Assembly: GCF_001514265.1 (NCBI RefSeq)
Contig: NZ_KQ948990.1
Location: 713,967 to 777,966 of the forward strand
Origin: Streptomyces resistomycificus
GTDB lineage: Bacteria > Actinomycetota > Actinomycetes > Streptomycetales > Streptomycetaceae
DNA length: 64,000 nt
Direction of reading: 5' to 3'
The notes under the pieces: generated by a model
Told to the model about the DNA's origin: nothing
Database searches by the model: none
What the model saw: the letters and a program-made list of their open reading frames with translations, nothing else
Made by a program: the position numbers and the translations under genes
Shown: piece after piece, positions 8,484 through 15,837 of the stretch
Numbering within the stretch: the stretch's first letter is position 1
Layout of the letters: every line of letters starts with the position of its first letter

Positions 8484-8995
8484 GGCAGGCTCCTTCGTGA
8501 CAGGCAACGAAAGGCCGCCGACGACGGGTGGAACTGCCCGGAATGGGGACGTCCGACAAGGGGTCTCCCCGCCGTTCGAAGCAGGGAAGGATGTTTGGCA
8601 CGTCCACAAAGCGGGGAGCACCGCACCGTCGCGGTGGCGAGCTTCGCTACTGATACAGCTGCGGGTTCAGCTCAGACAGATCAGGTAAGACGAACGAAGC
8701 GCTCTTCCGCGGTGAAGCGAGTGCGAGAGGTGGCGGCCAGCCAGAGCCAGATAGCTACATCAGCGGCGGGAAGAGCGGGTGCTACTGCACGGTCGACTTC
8801 GGTCCATTGCAGCCCCACCTCCTCCGGCCGGTCCCTCGGGAGGGACGATCCATTCCCCGTAGGGGAGTCTCATCGGCGTCGGGGCTTGATCGCGACGCTT
8901 CTGCGTGCTGCCCCGAACCACCGGCCCAGAGTAGCAGTCGCCTGAAGTGTCAAGGCGCTGCTTTGCCCGGCACTGACGAGTTCTATGCTCGCCGC
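8484..8995. ncRNA. Long intergenic region with interleaved RNA pairings, possible structured leader of corA
   Basis: No credible gene lies in these 512 bases. Visible elements: CGCTCTTCC (8700-8708) is complementary to GGAAGAGCG (8769-8777), and GAGGTGG (8727-8733) is complementary to CCACCTC (8815-8821). The two pairings cross, so they form a pseudoknot or exclude each other. Local hairpins also occur at 8832-8847 (GTCCCT-CGGG-AGGGAC) and around 8791-8800. On the minus strand a TTGACA lies at about 8948-8953, which would give a leader of more than 400 nt for corA. An M-box (Mg2+) riboswitch is attractive given the downstream gene, but I cannot match its consensus securely. The strand is uncertain. 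Confidence 0.35.
8984..8989 (+). promoter_or_regulatory. -10 box for leaderless transcription of the SUFU-domain gene
   Basis: TATGCT lies 6 bases before the ATG at 8996, and the gene has no Shine-Dalgarno sequence. The spacing puts the transcription start at or beside the start codon. Confidence 0.6.
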
Positions 8996-9583
8996 ATGGC
9001 TGATGTTCTTCCTCTGGTCGAGGCCCGGTTGCGCTCCGCGCTGGGCGAGCCGGACGCGCGCGCGGCGGTCACCTTCCTGGGCACGGACCGCGTCGAGGTG
9101 CTCCGCTTCCACGAGGGCGACATCGTCCGCTACGCCACGCTCGGCATGTCCGCGCAGCCCATGGCGGACCCCACCGCGGTGCTCGCCGACCCGGTCAAGG
9201 GCCCGCGCGCCGAACTGGTCCTCTCGGTGCGAGGCGGTCTCGCCGACACCGACAAGGTGCTGCGCCCACTCGCCGTCCTCGCCGCCTCTCCGCAGGTCGA
9301 GGGCGTGGTCGTGGCTCCCGGTGCCTCCCTCGACGTCGGTGAACCCCTGTGGCCCGGCGCCCCGTTCACCTCGGCCCTGGTCGCCGAACCGGGCGGCCTG
9401 GTCGAGGACCTGGAGCTCGACGAGCCCCTCGACCCCGTACGGTTCCTGCCGCTGCTCCCGATGACGCCGAACGAGGCGGCCTGGAAGCGCGTGCACGGCG
9501 CCCAGGCCCTCCAGGAGCGCTGGCTGACGAACGGGACGGACCTCCGGGATCCGTCCCGCAAGTCCGTCCCGCTCAGTGACTGA
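8996..9583 (+). CDS. Suppressor-of-fused (SUFU) domain protein
   Basis: A 195-aa cytosolic protein matching the bacterial SUFU-like family, best seen in the C-terminal block FLPLLPMTPNEAAWKRVHGAQALQERW (read as two pieces around residues 150-176) and in the central strand GPRAELVLSVRG. The bacterial role is unknown, although the domain is used as an immunity or interaction module in some systems. The start at 8996 is supported by the leaderless promoter and by the absence of any ribosome site for longer forms. No toxin-like partner is adjacent; the next gene is a convergent MFS exporter. Confidence 0.82.
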   Translation: MADVLPLVEARLRSALGEPDARAAVTFLGTDRVEVLRFHEGDIVRYATLGMSAQPMADPTAVLADPVKGPRAELVLSVRGGLADTDKVLRPLAVLAASPQVEGVVVAPGASLDVGEPLWPGAPFTSALVAEPGGLVEDLELDEPLDPVRFLPLLPMTPNEAAWKRVHGAQALQERWLTNGTDLRDPSRKSVPLSD

Positions 9584-9609
9584 TCTCACCAACCCGTGGC
9601 CGGATTCCG

Positions 9610-10845
9610 TCAGTTGGCGAAGACGGCGACGCTGTCCTCCGTCGCGTGCCGGGGCTCCAGCTCCTCGGCCTCGTGGGTGAGCGCCCTGCGCCGTACGACC
9701 ACCACGAGCGCGCCCAGCACCGCGGTGACGGCCGCGACCACGAACGGGATGTGGATGTCGCTCCACTCCTCGATCTTCGGCGCGAAGAAGGGCGCGGCGG
9801 CGGCCGCGAACCACCGCACGAAGTTGTAGCCCGCGCTCGCCACCGGCCGCGGGGCGTCCGACACGCCGAGCGCCAGCTCCGTGTACACGGTGTTGTTCAC
9901 GCCGATGAACGCGCCGGACAGGATCGTGCACACGACGGCTACGGTGTGGCTGCCGTAGCCGAGCACGAGCACGTCCGCCGCGAGCAGCACCAGCGAGCCG
10001 CCGAGCACCTTCAGGGAACCGAACCGCTCCTGCAGCCGCGGCGCCACGAGCACCGAGAACACGGCGAGCAGCACGCCCCAGGCGAAGAACACGGCACCGG
10101 ACTTGTACGGGGTCATGTCCAGCACGAACGGCGTGAAGGCCAGCACGGTGAAGAACGTGTAGTTGTAGAAGAAGGCCGAGACGGCGGTGGAGGCGAGGCC
10201 GCCGTGGCCGAGCGCCTTGACCGGGTCGAGCAGCGAGGTCTTGCGGGCGGGCTTCGGCTGTTCCTTGAGGAACGCCGTGATGCACAGGAAGCCGATCGCC
10301 ATCAGGAACGCGGTGCCGAAGAAGGGGTAGCGCCAGCTGGCGTCACCGAGCAGGGCGCCCAGCAGGGGGCCGCATGCCATGCCGAGGCCGAGGGCGGACT
10401 CGTAGAGCAGGATCGCGGCGGCGCTTCCGCCGGCCGCCGCGCCCACGATGACCGCCAGGGCCGTCGAGACGAACAGCGCGTTGCCCAGACCCCAGCCGGC
10501 CCGGAAGCCGACGAGTTCGCCCACCGAGTTCGAGGTGCCCGACAGCGCCGCGAAGACCACGACCAGCGCGAGACCGAGCAGCAGCGTCTTCCTGCCGCCG
10601 ATGCGGCTGGAGACGAAGCCGGTGACCAGCATCGCGAGCGCGGTGATCAGGAAGTACGACGTGAAGAGCAGCGAGACCTGGCTGGCGGAGGCGTTCAGGC
10701 CCGAGGCGATGGACGGCAGGATCGGGTCGACGAGTCCGATGCCCATGAAGGCGACGACGGAAGCGCCCGCGGTCGCCCAGACCGCCTTGGGCTGCCGCAA
10801 CAGCCCGCCGGCTCCCTCGTCGAAGGGGTCCTTGTTGTCTCCCAT
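9610..10845 (-). CDS. Major facilitator superfamily transporter, 12-TM exporter
   Basis: A 411-aa polytopic membrane protein. The first helices carry the MFS drug-proton antiporter signatures (GLVDPILPSIASGL in helix 1; the loop FVSSRIGGRKTLLLG between helices 2 and 3). About 12 hydrophobic segments are present, with a cytosolic loop (KEQPKPARKTSLLDPVK) in the middle. The start is the ATG at 10845 with AGGAATGGGAG just upstream. The promoter has an inverted repeat between its -35 and -10 boxes, so it is probably repressor-controlled. The substrate is unknown; small hydrophobic drugs or siderophores are typical for the family. Confidence 0.9.
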   Translation of the reverse strand: MGDNKDPFDEGAGGLLRQPKAVWATAGASVVAFMGIGLVDPILPSIASGLNASASQVSLLFTSYFLITALAMLVTGFVSSRIGGRKTLLLGLALVVVFAALSGTSNSVGELVGFRAGWGLGNALFVSTALAVIVGAAAGGSAAAILLYESALGLGMACGPLLGALLGDASWRYPFFGTAFLMAIGFLCITAFLKEQPKPARKTSLLDPVKALGHGGLASTAVSAFFYNYTFFTVLAFTPFVLDMTPYKSGAVFFAWGVLLAVFSVLVAPRLQERFGSLKVLGGSLVLLAADVLVLGYGSHTVAVVCTILSGAFIGVNNTVYTELALGVSDAPRPVASAGYNFVRWFAAAAAPFFAPKIEEWSDIHIPFVVAAVTAVLGALVVVVRRRALTHEAEELEPRHATEDSVAVFAN

Positions 10846-10886
10846 TCCTGTTCTCCCATCCCGACGAAGGTAGTTGGTATATGCAC

Positions 10887-10916
10887 ATAGTAAGTTAGGT
10901 CAGCTAAATAATGCAA
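10887..10916 (-). promoter_or_regulatory. HrdB-type promoter with embedded inverted repeat, driving the MFS gene
   Basis: On the minus strand TTGCAT (10911-10916) and TACTAT (10887-10892) are 18 bases apart. The inverted repeat TTAG-CTGAC-CTAA (10895-10907) sits inside the spacer, the classic place for a repressor to block polymerase. The TTAGGT half resembles part of a DtxR/DmdR iron box, but the full 19-bp box is not present. Confidence 0.6.
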
Positions 10917-11007
10917 GCTACACCTTGTTGGGTTCGGTCGACTGGTTCCGCCCGGACGGGTGATCAGTCCTTGACGTGGCGGAGCAGGGGTAGGACCGTG
11001 GGGCTCC

Positions 11008-11649
11008 ATGAGGGGCGAACCCAGTTGCCCGAAGTGTGGTGGCCGGGTCAGGGCTCCCGGACTCTTCGCCGATACCTGGCAGTGTGATCTGCACGGCACC
11101 GTGCACCCGGTGCAGCCCGTGATCCCGCCCAGCGTCGAGGCCCTCGATGTCGTGGTGCATCGCACGCAGGTACCGGTGTGGATGCCGTGGCCGCTGCCCG
11201 TCGGCTGGCTGTTCACGGGCGTGGCCTGCGCGGGTGACGACCGCAGCGGAGGCCGGGCCACCGCCGTCGCGTGCTCGGGACCCGGGCCGCTCGGCGGCAT
11301 GGGTGAGCTGATCCTGGTGGCCGAGGAACTCGGCGTCGGCCTGGGCGCGCGGTACGCGGGCATGGACGGGCCGGACCCGGGCCCGCACATGAACGTCGAG
11401 AAGCCGCCCCAGGCCAAGGTCCTCGCGGCCGGCCGGCCGACCCCGCTGTGGCATGTGGCCGACGCCCCCGACGACCGCGCGGTCTTCGCCGGCGAGGCGC
11501 TCGGGCTGTGGCTGTGGGCGGTCGTGTGGCCCGAGCAGTCCGGCCTGTTGATGTACGACGAACTGGTGCTGACGGACCTTCGGGACGCGGGGGCCGAGGT
11601 GGAGCTCGTTCCCTGCGGGGCGCTGTCGCCGCGCCTGCTCGAGCCGTGA
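11008..11649 (+). CDS. Conserved protein with N-terminal zinc-ribbon-like motif
   Basis: A 213-aa soluble protein. The N-terminus MRGEPSCPKCGGRVRAPG, followed by WQCDLHG, resembles half of a zinc ribbon (CxxC, then Cys and His). The rest is hydrophobic but not membrane-spanning, with Trp-rich stretches (VWMPWPLPVGWLF, LGLWLWAVVWPEQSG). The ATG at 11008 begins the conserved CPKC block. It reads divergently from the MFS gene, with 162 bp between them, and is followed by the PHP gene after 113 bases. I recall it as a streptomycete-conserved protein of unknown function and see no catalytic motif. Confidence 0.78.
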   Translation: MRGEPSCPKCGGRVRAPGLFADTWQCDLHGTVHPVQPVIPPSVEALDVVVHRTQVPVWMPWPLPVGWLFTGVACAGDDRSGGRATAVACSGPGPLGGMGELILVAEELGVGLGARYAGMDGPDPGPHMNVEKPPQAKVLAAGRPTPLWHVADAPDDRAVFAGEALGLWLWAVVWPEQSGLLMYDELVLTDLRDAGAEVELVPCGALSPRLLEP

Positions 11650-11762
11650 CACCCGCGCGCCGGTAGGGGTCACTCGGGGGTTGCGGGTGTGACAGGGGTG
11701 CTCGGAAACCCGGTTATCCTTGAGCGTCCCGTCCCGCCCCGTCACTGCTTGGAGTCCGCGTC

Positions 11763-12620
11763 GTGCGCATCGACCTGCACTGCCACTCCACCGCCTCCGA
11801 CGGCACGGACACACCGGCCGAGCTGGTGCGCAACGCCGCCGCGGCCGGGCTGGACGTCGTCGCGCTGACCGACCACGACACCACTCGCGGGCACGCCGAG
11901 GCGATCGCCGCGCTGCCCGAGGGGCTCACCCTCGTCACCGGTGCCGAGCTGTCCTGCCGCATCGACGGCGTCTCCCTGCACATGCTGGCCTACCTCTTCG
12001 ACGCCGAGGAGCCGGCGCTGCTCGCCGAGCGTGAGCTGGTGCGGGACGACCGGGTCCCGCGGGCGCGCGGGATGGTCGCCAGGCTTCAGGAGCTGGGCGT
12101 GCCGGTCACCTGGGAGCAGGTGGCGCGGATCGCCGGTGACGGATCAGTGGGGCGCCCGCACGTCGCGACCGCGCTCGTGGAGCTGGGCGTCGTACCGACC
12201 GTGAACGACGCCTTCACCCAGGACTGGCTGGCCGACGGCGGCCGGGCCCACGTGGCGAAGCACGAGACCGACCCCTTCGAGGCGATCCGGCTGATCAAGG
12301 GCGCGGGCGGCGTCGCCGTGTTCGCGCACCCCGGCGCCAGCAAGCGCGGGCACACGGTCCCGGAGTCCGCGATCGCCGAGATGGCGGCGGCGGGGCTCGA
12401 CGGCATCGAGGTCGACCACATGGACCACGACCTGGACACCCGGGCCCGGCTGCGCGGCCTGGCCAAGGAGCTCGGGCTGCTGACCACCGGGTCCAGCGAC
12501 TACCACGGCAGCCGCAAGACGTGCGTGCTCGGCGAGTACGTCACGGATCCCGAGGTGTACGGGGAGATCACGCGGCGGGCGACGGGCGCGTTCCCGGTCC
12601 CGGGAGCCGGCGGGATCTGA
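11763..12620 (+). CDS. PHP-domain phosphoesterase, RNase AM/YciV-like
   Basis: Metal-dependent phosphoesterase of the PHP fold, close to the YciV/TrpH group that removes phosphate from 3',5'-nucleotides or degrades short RNA 5' ends. Metal-binding motifs are visible in order: DLHCHSTASDG near the N-terminus, LTDHDT at about 38-43, GAELSC, FAHPGAS at about 187-193, and SSDYHGS near the C-terminus. The protein is 285 aa. The start is a GTG with GGAG 8 bases upstream. It lies alone ahead of marC, separated by 138 bases. The exact substrate is not resolvable from the sequence. Confidence 0.88.
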   Translation: MRIDLHCHSTASDGTDTPAELVRNAAAAGLDVVALTDHDTTRGHAEAIAALPEGLTLVTGAELSCRIDGVSLHMLAYLFDAEEPALLAERELVRDDRVPRARGMVARLQELGVPVTWEQVARIAGDGSVGRPHVATALVELGVVPTVNDAFTQDWLADGGRAHVAKHETDPFEAIRLIKGAGGVAVFAHPGASKRGHTVPESAIAEMAAAGLDGIEVDHMDHDLDTRARLRGLAKELGLLTTGSSDYHGSRKTCVLGEYVTDPEVYGEITRRATGAFPVPGAGGI

Positions 12621-12758
12621 GGCCAACGCCTCTCACGCCTCACGCGTCTCCCACTCCCTCGCCTCACGGTCTCCCACTCCCTGCGCCCCTGTGCTTTCTC
12701 CCGCAGGGCCGCACGCGGTCCTCACGTCCCCGTCCCTCCGTCACTCAGCAAGGCCCTC

Positions 12759-13364
12759 ATGTTCGACCTCGCCGTCTTCGGCTCCCTGTTCCTGACCCTC
12801 TTCGTCATCATGGATCCCCCCGGGATCACTCCGATCTTCCTCGCGCTGACCTCCGGGCGCCCCGGCAAGGTGCAGAGGCGGATGGCCTTCCAGGCCGTCT
12901 GTGTGGCCGGCGGGGTCATCACCGTCTTCGGGCTGCTCGGGCACCAGATCCTCGACTACCTGCACGTCTCCGTACCCGCGCTGATGATCGCGGGCGGGCT
13001 GCTGCTCCTGCTGATCGCGCTGGACCTGCTCACCGGCAAGACCGACGAGCCCAAGCAGACCAAGGACGTCAACGTCGCGCTCGTGCCGCTGGGCATGCCG
13101 CTGCTCGCCGGTCCGGGTGCGATCGTGTCGGTCATCCTCGCCGTGCAGAAGGCCGACAGCGTCTCCACGCAGGTGTCGGTGTGGGCGGCGATCCTCGCCA
13201 TCCATGTCGTGCTGTGGCTGGTGATGCGGTACTCGCTGCTGATCATCCGGGTCATCAAGGACGGCGGCGTGGTCCTGGTGACGCGGCTCGCGGGCATGAT
13301 GCTCTCCGCGATCGCCGTGCAGCAGATCATCAACGGGGTCACGCAGGTCATCCAGGCGAGCTGA
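12759..13364 (+). CDS. MarC family integral membrane protein (UPF0056)
   Basis: A 201-aa protein with six predicted membrane helices. The family signature is near the N-terminus (LFLTLFVIMDPPGITPIFLAL) and again in VPLGMPLLAGPGAIVSVIL, the two Pro/Gly-containing re-entrant segments of MarC. The start is an ATG with AAGG a few bases upstream. Function is unknown; an early link to multiple antibiotic resistance was later withdrawn. A bidirectional terminator follows the stop. Confidence 0.92.
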   Translation: MFDLAVFGSLFLTLFVIMDPPGITPIFLALTSGRPGKVQRRMAFQAVCVAGGVITVFGLLGHQILDYLHVSVPALMIAGGLLLLLIALDLLTGKTDEPKQTKDVNVALVPLGMPLLAGPGAIVSVILAVQKADSVSTQVSVWAAILAIHVVLWLVMRYSLLIIRVIKDGGVVLVTRLAGMMLSAIAVQQIINGVTQVIQAS

Positions 13365-13381
13365 GCTCCGGCCACGACGCG

Positions 13382-13421
13382 CAGAACCCCCGCACGGCGT
13401 CGGTGCCGTACGGGGGCTCTG
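13382..13421. terminator. Bidirectional terminator between marC-family gene and 50-aa gene
   Basis: A long imperfect hairpin: CAGA, CCCCCG and ACGGC on the left pair with GCCGT, CGGGGG and TCTG on the right across a GTCG-type loop. It lies between convergent genes. Confidence 0.7.
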
Positions 13422-13470
13422 AAGTCGGTCGGTCTTCGCTCGCGGATTCCTGCCCTGCGAGCTCTTTGCC

Positions 13471-13623
13471 CTACGAGGCCGAGGTCTCGGCCGGGCGAAT
13501 CCAGAGGCGCTGCCCTATGGCGGCGGCCTGCTGCACGATCCGGTTGACGGAGGCGGCGTCCACGACGGTGCTGTCCACGGCCGAGCCGTCGACATCGTCG
13601 AGTCGCATGATTTCGAAGCGCAT
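13471..13623 (-). CDS. Conserved 50-residue small protein of unknown function
   Basis: A small gene with a clear ribosome site (AGGGAGAAG) before its ATG. The product begins MRFEIMRLDDVDG, continues with a Val/Asp-rich segment (STVVDAASVNRIVQQAA) and ends IRPAETSAS. It has no signal peptide or membrane helix and could form a short strand-helix unit. Codon use is typical of the host (GC-ending), and it has its own terminator, so it is a real gene. Upstream is an AT-rich promoter-like region (about 13700-13770). I recall similar short proteins in other streptomycetes but know no function. Confidence 0.75.
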   Translation of the reverse strand: MRFEIMRLDDVDGSAVDSTVVDAASVNRIVQQAAAIGQRLWIRPAETSAS

Positions 13624-13829
13624 TGGCTTCTCCCTTCGTCTGGTCATCCTCCTGAGGAGAACTACTTGTGTTGCGTCCTGTGGTGCGACGTCTTCTGTAA
13701 GTAGTCAACGGGCTGCGTGTTACAAACATTCCCTACGCTAAAGAAATTTTTCGAACAGCTAACTACTGACCGGTAAGAGGTTCGGAACGGGTGTGAACGG
13801 GACTGACCGGGACCGGTTGTGTTCGCAGC

Positions 13830-14747
13830 GTGACCGCCAGGACAATGGAGGTGATGAACGACGACCTCGTGGCCCTCAGCACCCGCATCGACCACACGAA
13901 CGAGCTGCTTCAGCGCATGCTCGCCGAGGTGGCGAAGACGCCCTCGACCCATGCGATCTTCGTCGACGCGGGATACCTGTACGCGGCCGCGGGACGTCTG
14001 GTCGCCGGGACGGAGGACCGCCGTGCCTTCGACCTGGACTCCGAAGGCCTCATCGAGGCCCTCATCGACAGAGCCCGCACCATCTTCGCCGACAGCCGGC
14101 TGCTGCGGGTCTACTGGTACGACGGCGCGCGACGCCGCATCCACACCGCCGAGCAGCAGTCCATCGCCGAACTCCCGGACGTGAAGGTCCGGTTGGGCAA
14201 CCTGAACGCGAACAACCAGCAGAAGGGCGTCGACTCCCTCATCCGCTCCGACCTGGAGTCCCTCGCCCGCCACCGCGCGATCAGCGACGCGGCGCTCCTC
14301 GGCGGCGACGAGGACCTGGTGTCCGCCGTCGAGGCCGCCCAGGGGTACGGCGCCCGTGTCCACCTGTGGGGCATCGAGGCGCCGGAGGGCCGCAACCAGG
14401 CAGAGCCGCTGCTCTGGGAGGTCGACAGCCAGCGCACCTTCGACCTCGACTTCTTCAAGCCGTACGTCTCCCGCCGCACGCCTGTCGCCCAGGAACCGTC
14501 GGCGTCCCGCCCCACCCGCGAGGACGTCCGCTTCGTCGGTGCGCAGATCGCGGCGAAGTGGCTGGCGGCGCGGGGGCGTGAATCACTGGTCGAGCTGCTG
14601 CCGGGCCATCCCTACCTGCCCGGTTCGGTCGACCAGGACCTCCTGATCGAGGCGGAGGGCCTCCTGCAGTACTCGCTCCGCGGCCAGGCCGACCTGAGAC
14701 GCACCCTGCGGGACGGCTTCTGGGAGCACCTGCAGGCCCAGTACTAG
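13830..14747 (+). CDS. NYN-domain (PIN-like) putative ribonuclease
   Basis: A 305-aa cytosolic protein with a NYN/LabA-type nuclease domain. The acidic residues expected for metal binding are in AIFVDAGYLYAAAG (about 46-60), QKGVDSLIRSDLESL (about 131-145) and ALLGGDEDLVSAVE (about 153-166). The C-terminal 100 residues look like a winged-helix or OST-HTH-type tail (REDVRFVGAQIAAKWLAARG). The start is uncertain: GTG 13830, ATG 13845 and ATG 13854 are in frame, and GGAGGTG lies directly against the last one. It is divergent from the 50-aa gene and probably acts in RNA turnover. Confidence 0.83.
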   Translation: MTARTMEVMNDDLVALSTRIDHTNELLQRMLAEVAKTPSTHAIFVDAGYLYAAAGRLVAGTEDRRAFDLDSEGLIEALIDRARTIFADSRLLRVYWYDGARRRIHTAEQQSIAELPDVKVRLGNLNANNQQKGVDSLIRSDLESLARHRAISDAALLGGDEDLVSAVEAAQGYGARVHLWGIEAPEGRNQAEPLLWEVDSQRTFDLDFFKPYVSRRTPVAQEPSASRPTREDVRFVGAQIAAKWLAARGRESLVELLPGHPYLPGSVDQDLLIEAEGLLQYSLRGQADLRRTLRDGFWEHLQAQY

Positions 14748-14765
14748 CCCGGTAGGGCCCGGTCG

Positions 14766-15656
14766 CTACCGGTCCGGGCCGGCCCCGTCGCCGCGGACGC
14801 CGTCCCAGAAGTCCGCGAGGGCGCGGGCGGTGGGCAGGGGCATGTCGGTGTTGGGGGAGTGCTGGGCACCCGGGACGACCGTCCGCCGGGCCTGCAGACG
14901 TACGGCCATCCGGTCCAGCAGGGTCACCGGCCAGGTGTCGTCGTGGTCGCCCGACAGGACGTGCAGCGGAATCGGCACGGCGGCCAGTTCGGCCACCCGG
15001 TCCGGTTCCGTGCACAACTGACCTCCCGTGGCACGGAGTTGGGCGGGCTTGTTGCCCAGCCAGCGACGGCGCAGCTGCTCCATGCCGCCGATGCCGCGGG
15101 CCGGCCCGCCGACCTCCTCCGGTGGGCCCATGGCCAGGATGGCCTCCCACACCTCGGACATGCCCATCACGTCGAGCGCGTCCCGCAACAGCTTCACGCG
15201 CTGCTGCTGGGAGTCGGAGATCTGCGCCGGGCCGGAGGCGACCAGGGTGAGCGAGAGGAAGGGGGAGTGGTCGAGCAGTACGGCCGCGCGGGCGATCTGG
15301 CCGCCGAGTGAATGGCCGAGCAGATGTACGGGCGCGCCGACGCTCTCGGCCTGCGCCAGTACGTCCCGCGCCAACTCCTCCCGCGCGTACGCGGATTCGT
15401 CGTCCTCGGGCCCGTCCGACTCGAACTGCCCCCGCCCGTCCAGGGCCACCACCCGGTACCCGCGGGCCGCGAGCGGTTCGTGCAGCAGCGTGAAGTCCTC
15501 CTTGCTCCCGGTGAACCCGGGCAGCATCAACACGGTGCCCTTCGGCTCCGCCCCGGCGGCCACGGGGGAGTCGACCGCGGCGAACTCCCCGCGTGCGGTG
15601 CGCAGGGGGTAGGCGCGGGCGTCGGGGGGCCGGGTGAAGGAGGCTTGGCTGCTCAC
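14766..15656 (-). CDS. Alpha/beta-hydrolase fold protein
   Basis: A 296-aa serine hydrolase. The nucleophile elbow GHSLGG is at about residues 118-123, the oxyanion-hole region is LMLPGFTGSKED (about 43-54), the acid is in VLSGDHDDTWP and the catalytic His in PGAQHSPN. There is no signal peptide, so it acts in the cytosol. The substrate is unknown; the family covers esterases, lactonases and peptidases. It is convergent with the NYN gene (only 18 bases between stops) and is preceded by the AGGGGC hexanucleotide repeat. Confidence 0.85.
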   Translation of the reverse strand: MSSQASFTRPPDARAYPLRTARGEFAAVDSPVAAGAEPKGTVLMLPGFTGSKEDFTLLHEPLAARGYRVVALDGRGQFESDGPEDDESAYAREELARDVLAQAESVGAPVHLLGHSLGGQIARAAVLLDHSPFLSLTLVASGPAQISDSQQQRVKLLRDALDVMGMSEVWEAILAMGPPEEVGGPARGIGGMEQLRRRWLGNKPAQLRATGGQLCTEPDRVAELAAVPIPLHVLSGDHDDTWPVTLLDRMAVRLQARRTVVPGAQHSPNTDMPLPTARALADFWDGVRGDGAGPDR

Positions 15657-15707
15657 GGGGGGAGGCTATCGGCTGGGGGTGGCGACCGGGCCCGGGGCAG
15701 GGCCCGC

Positions 15708-15756
15708 GGCAGGGGCAGGGGCAGGGGCAGGGGCAGGGGCAGGGGCAGGGGCAGGG
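15708..15756. repeat. AGGGGC hexanucleotide tandem repeat, about 7.5 copies
   Basis: Perfect copies of AGGGGC run from 15711 to 15752 between the hydrolase start and the helicase stop. The G-rich strand could fold into a G-quadruplex. Copy number is likely to vary between strains. Confidence 0.9.
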
Positions 15757-15837
15757 CCTTGGCCGGGGTCGTGGTTCGGGCCCTGGAACGCCGACGGCCC
15801 GGCTCACACGAGGTGAACCGGGCCGTCGTACGGAGGA

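Noticed and set aside
8550..8580. GGAAT-N18-GTC on the plus strand as a SigR promoter
   Set aside because: It has GTC instead of GTT and lies over 400 bases from the next gene.
8484..8995. Firm assignment of an M-box Mg2+ riboswitch
   Set aside because: Some motifs are suggestive (position before corA, GATGTAGCT-like segment), but the conserved core cannot be aligned by eye and the transcribed strand is uncertain.
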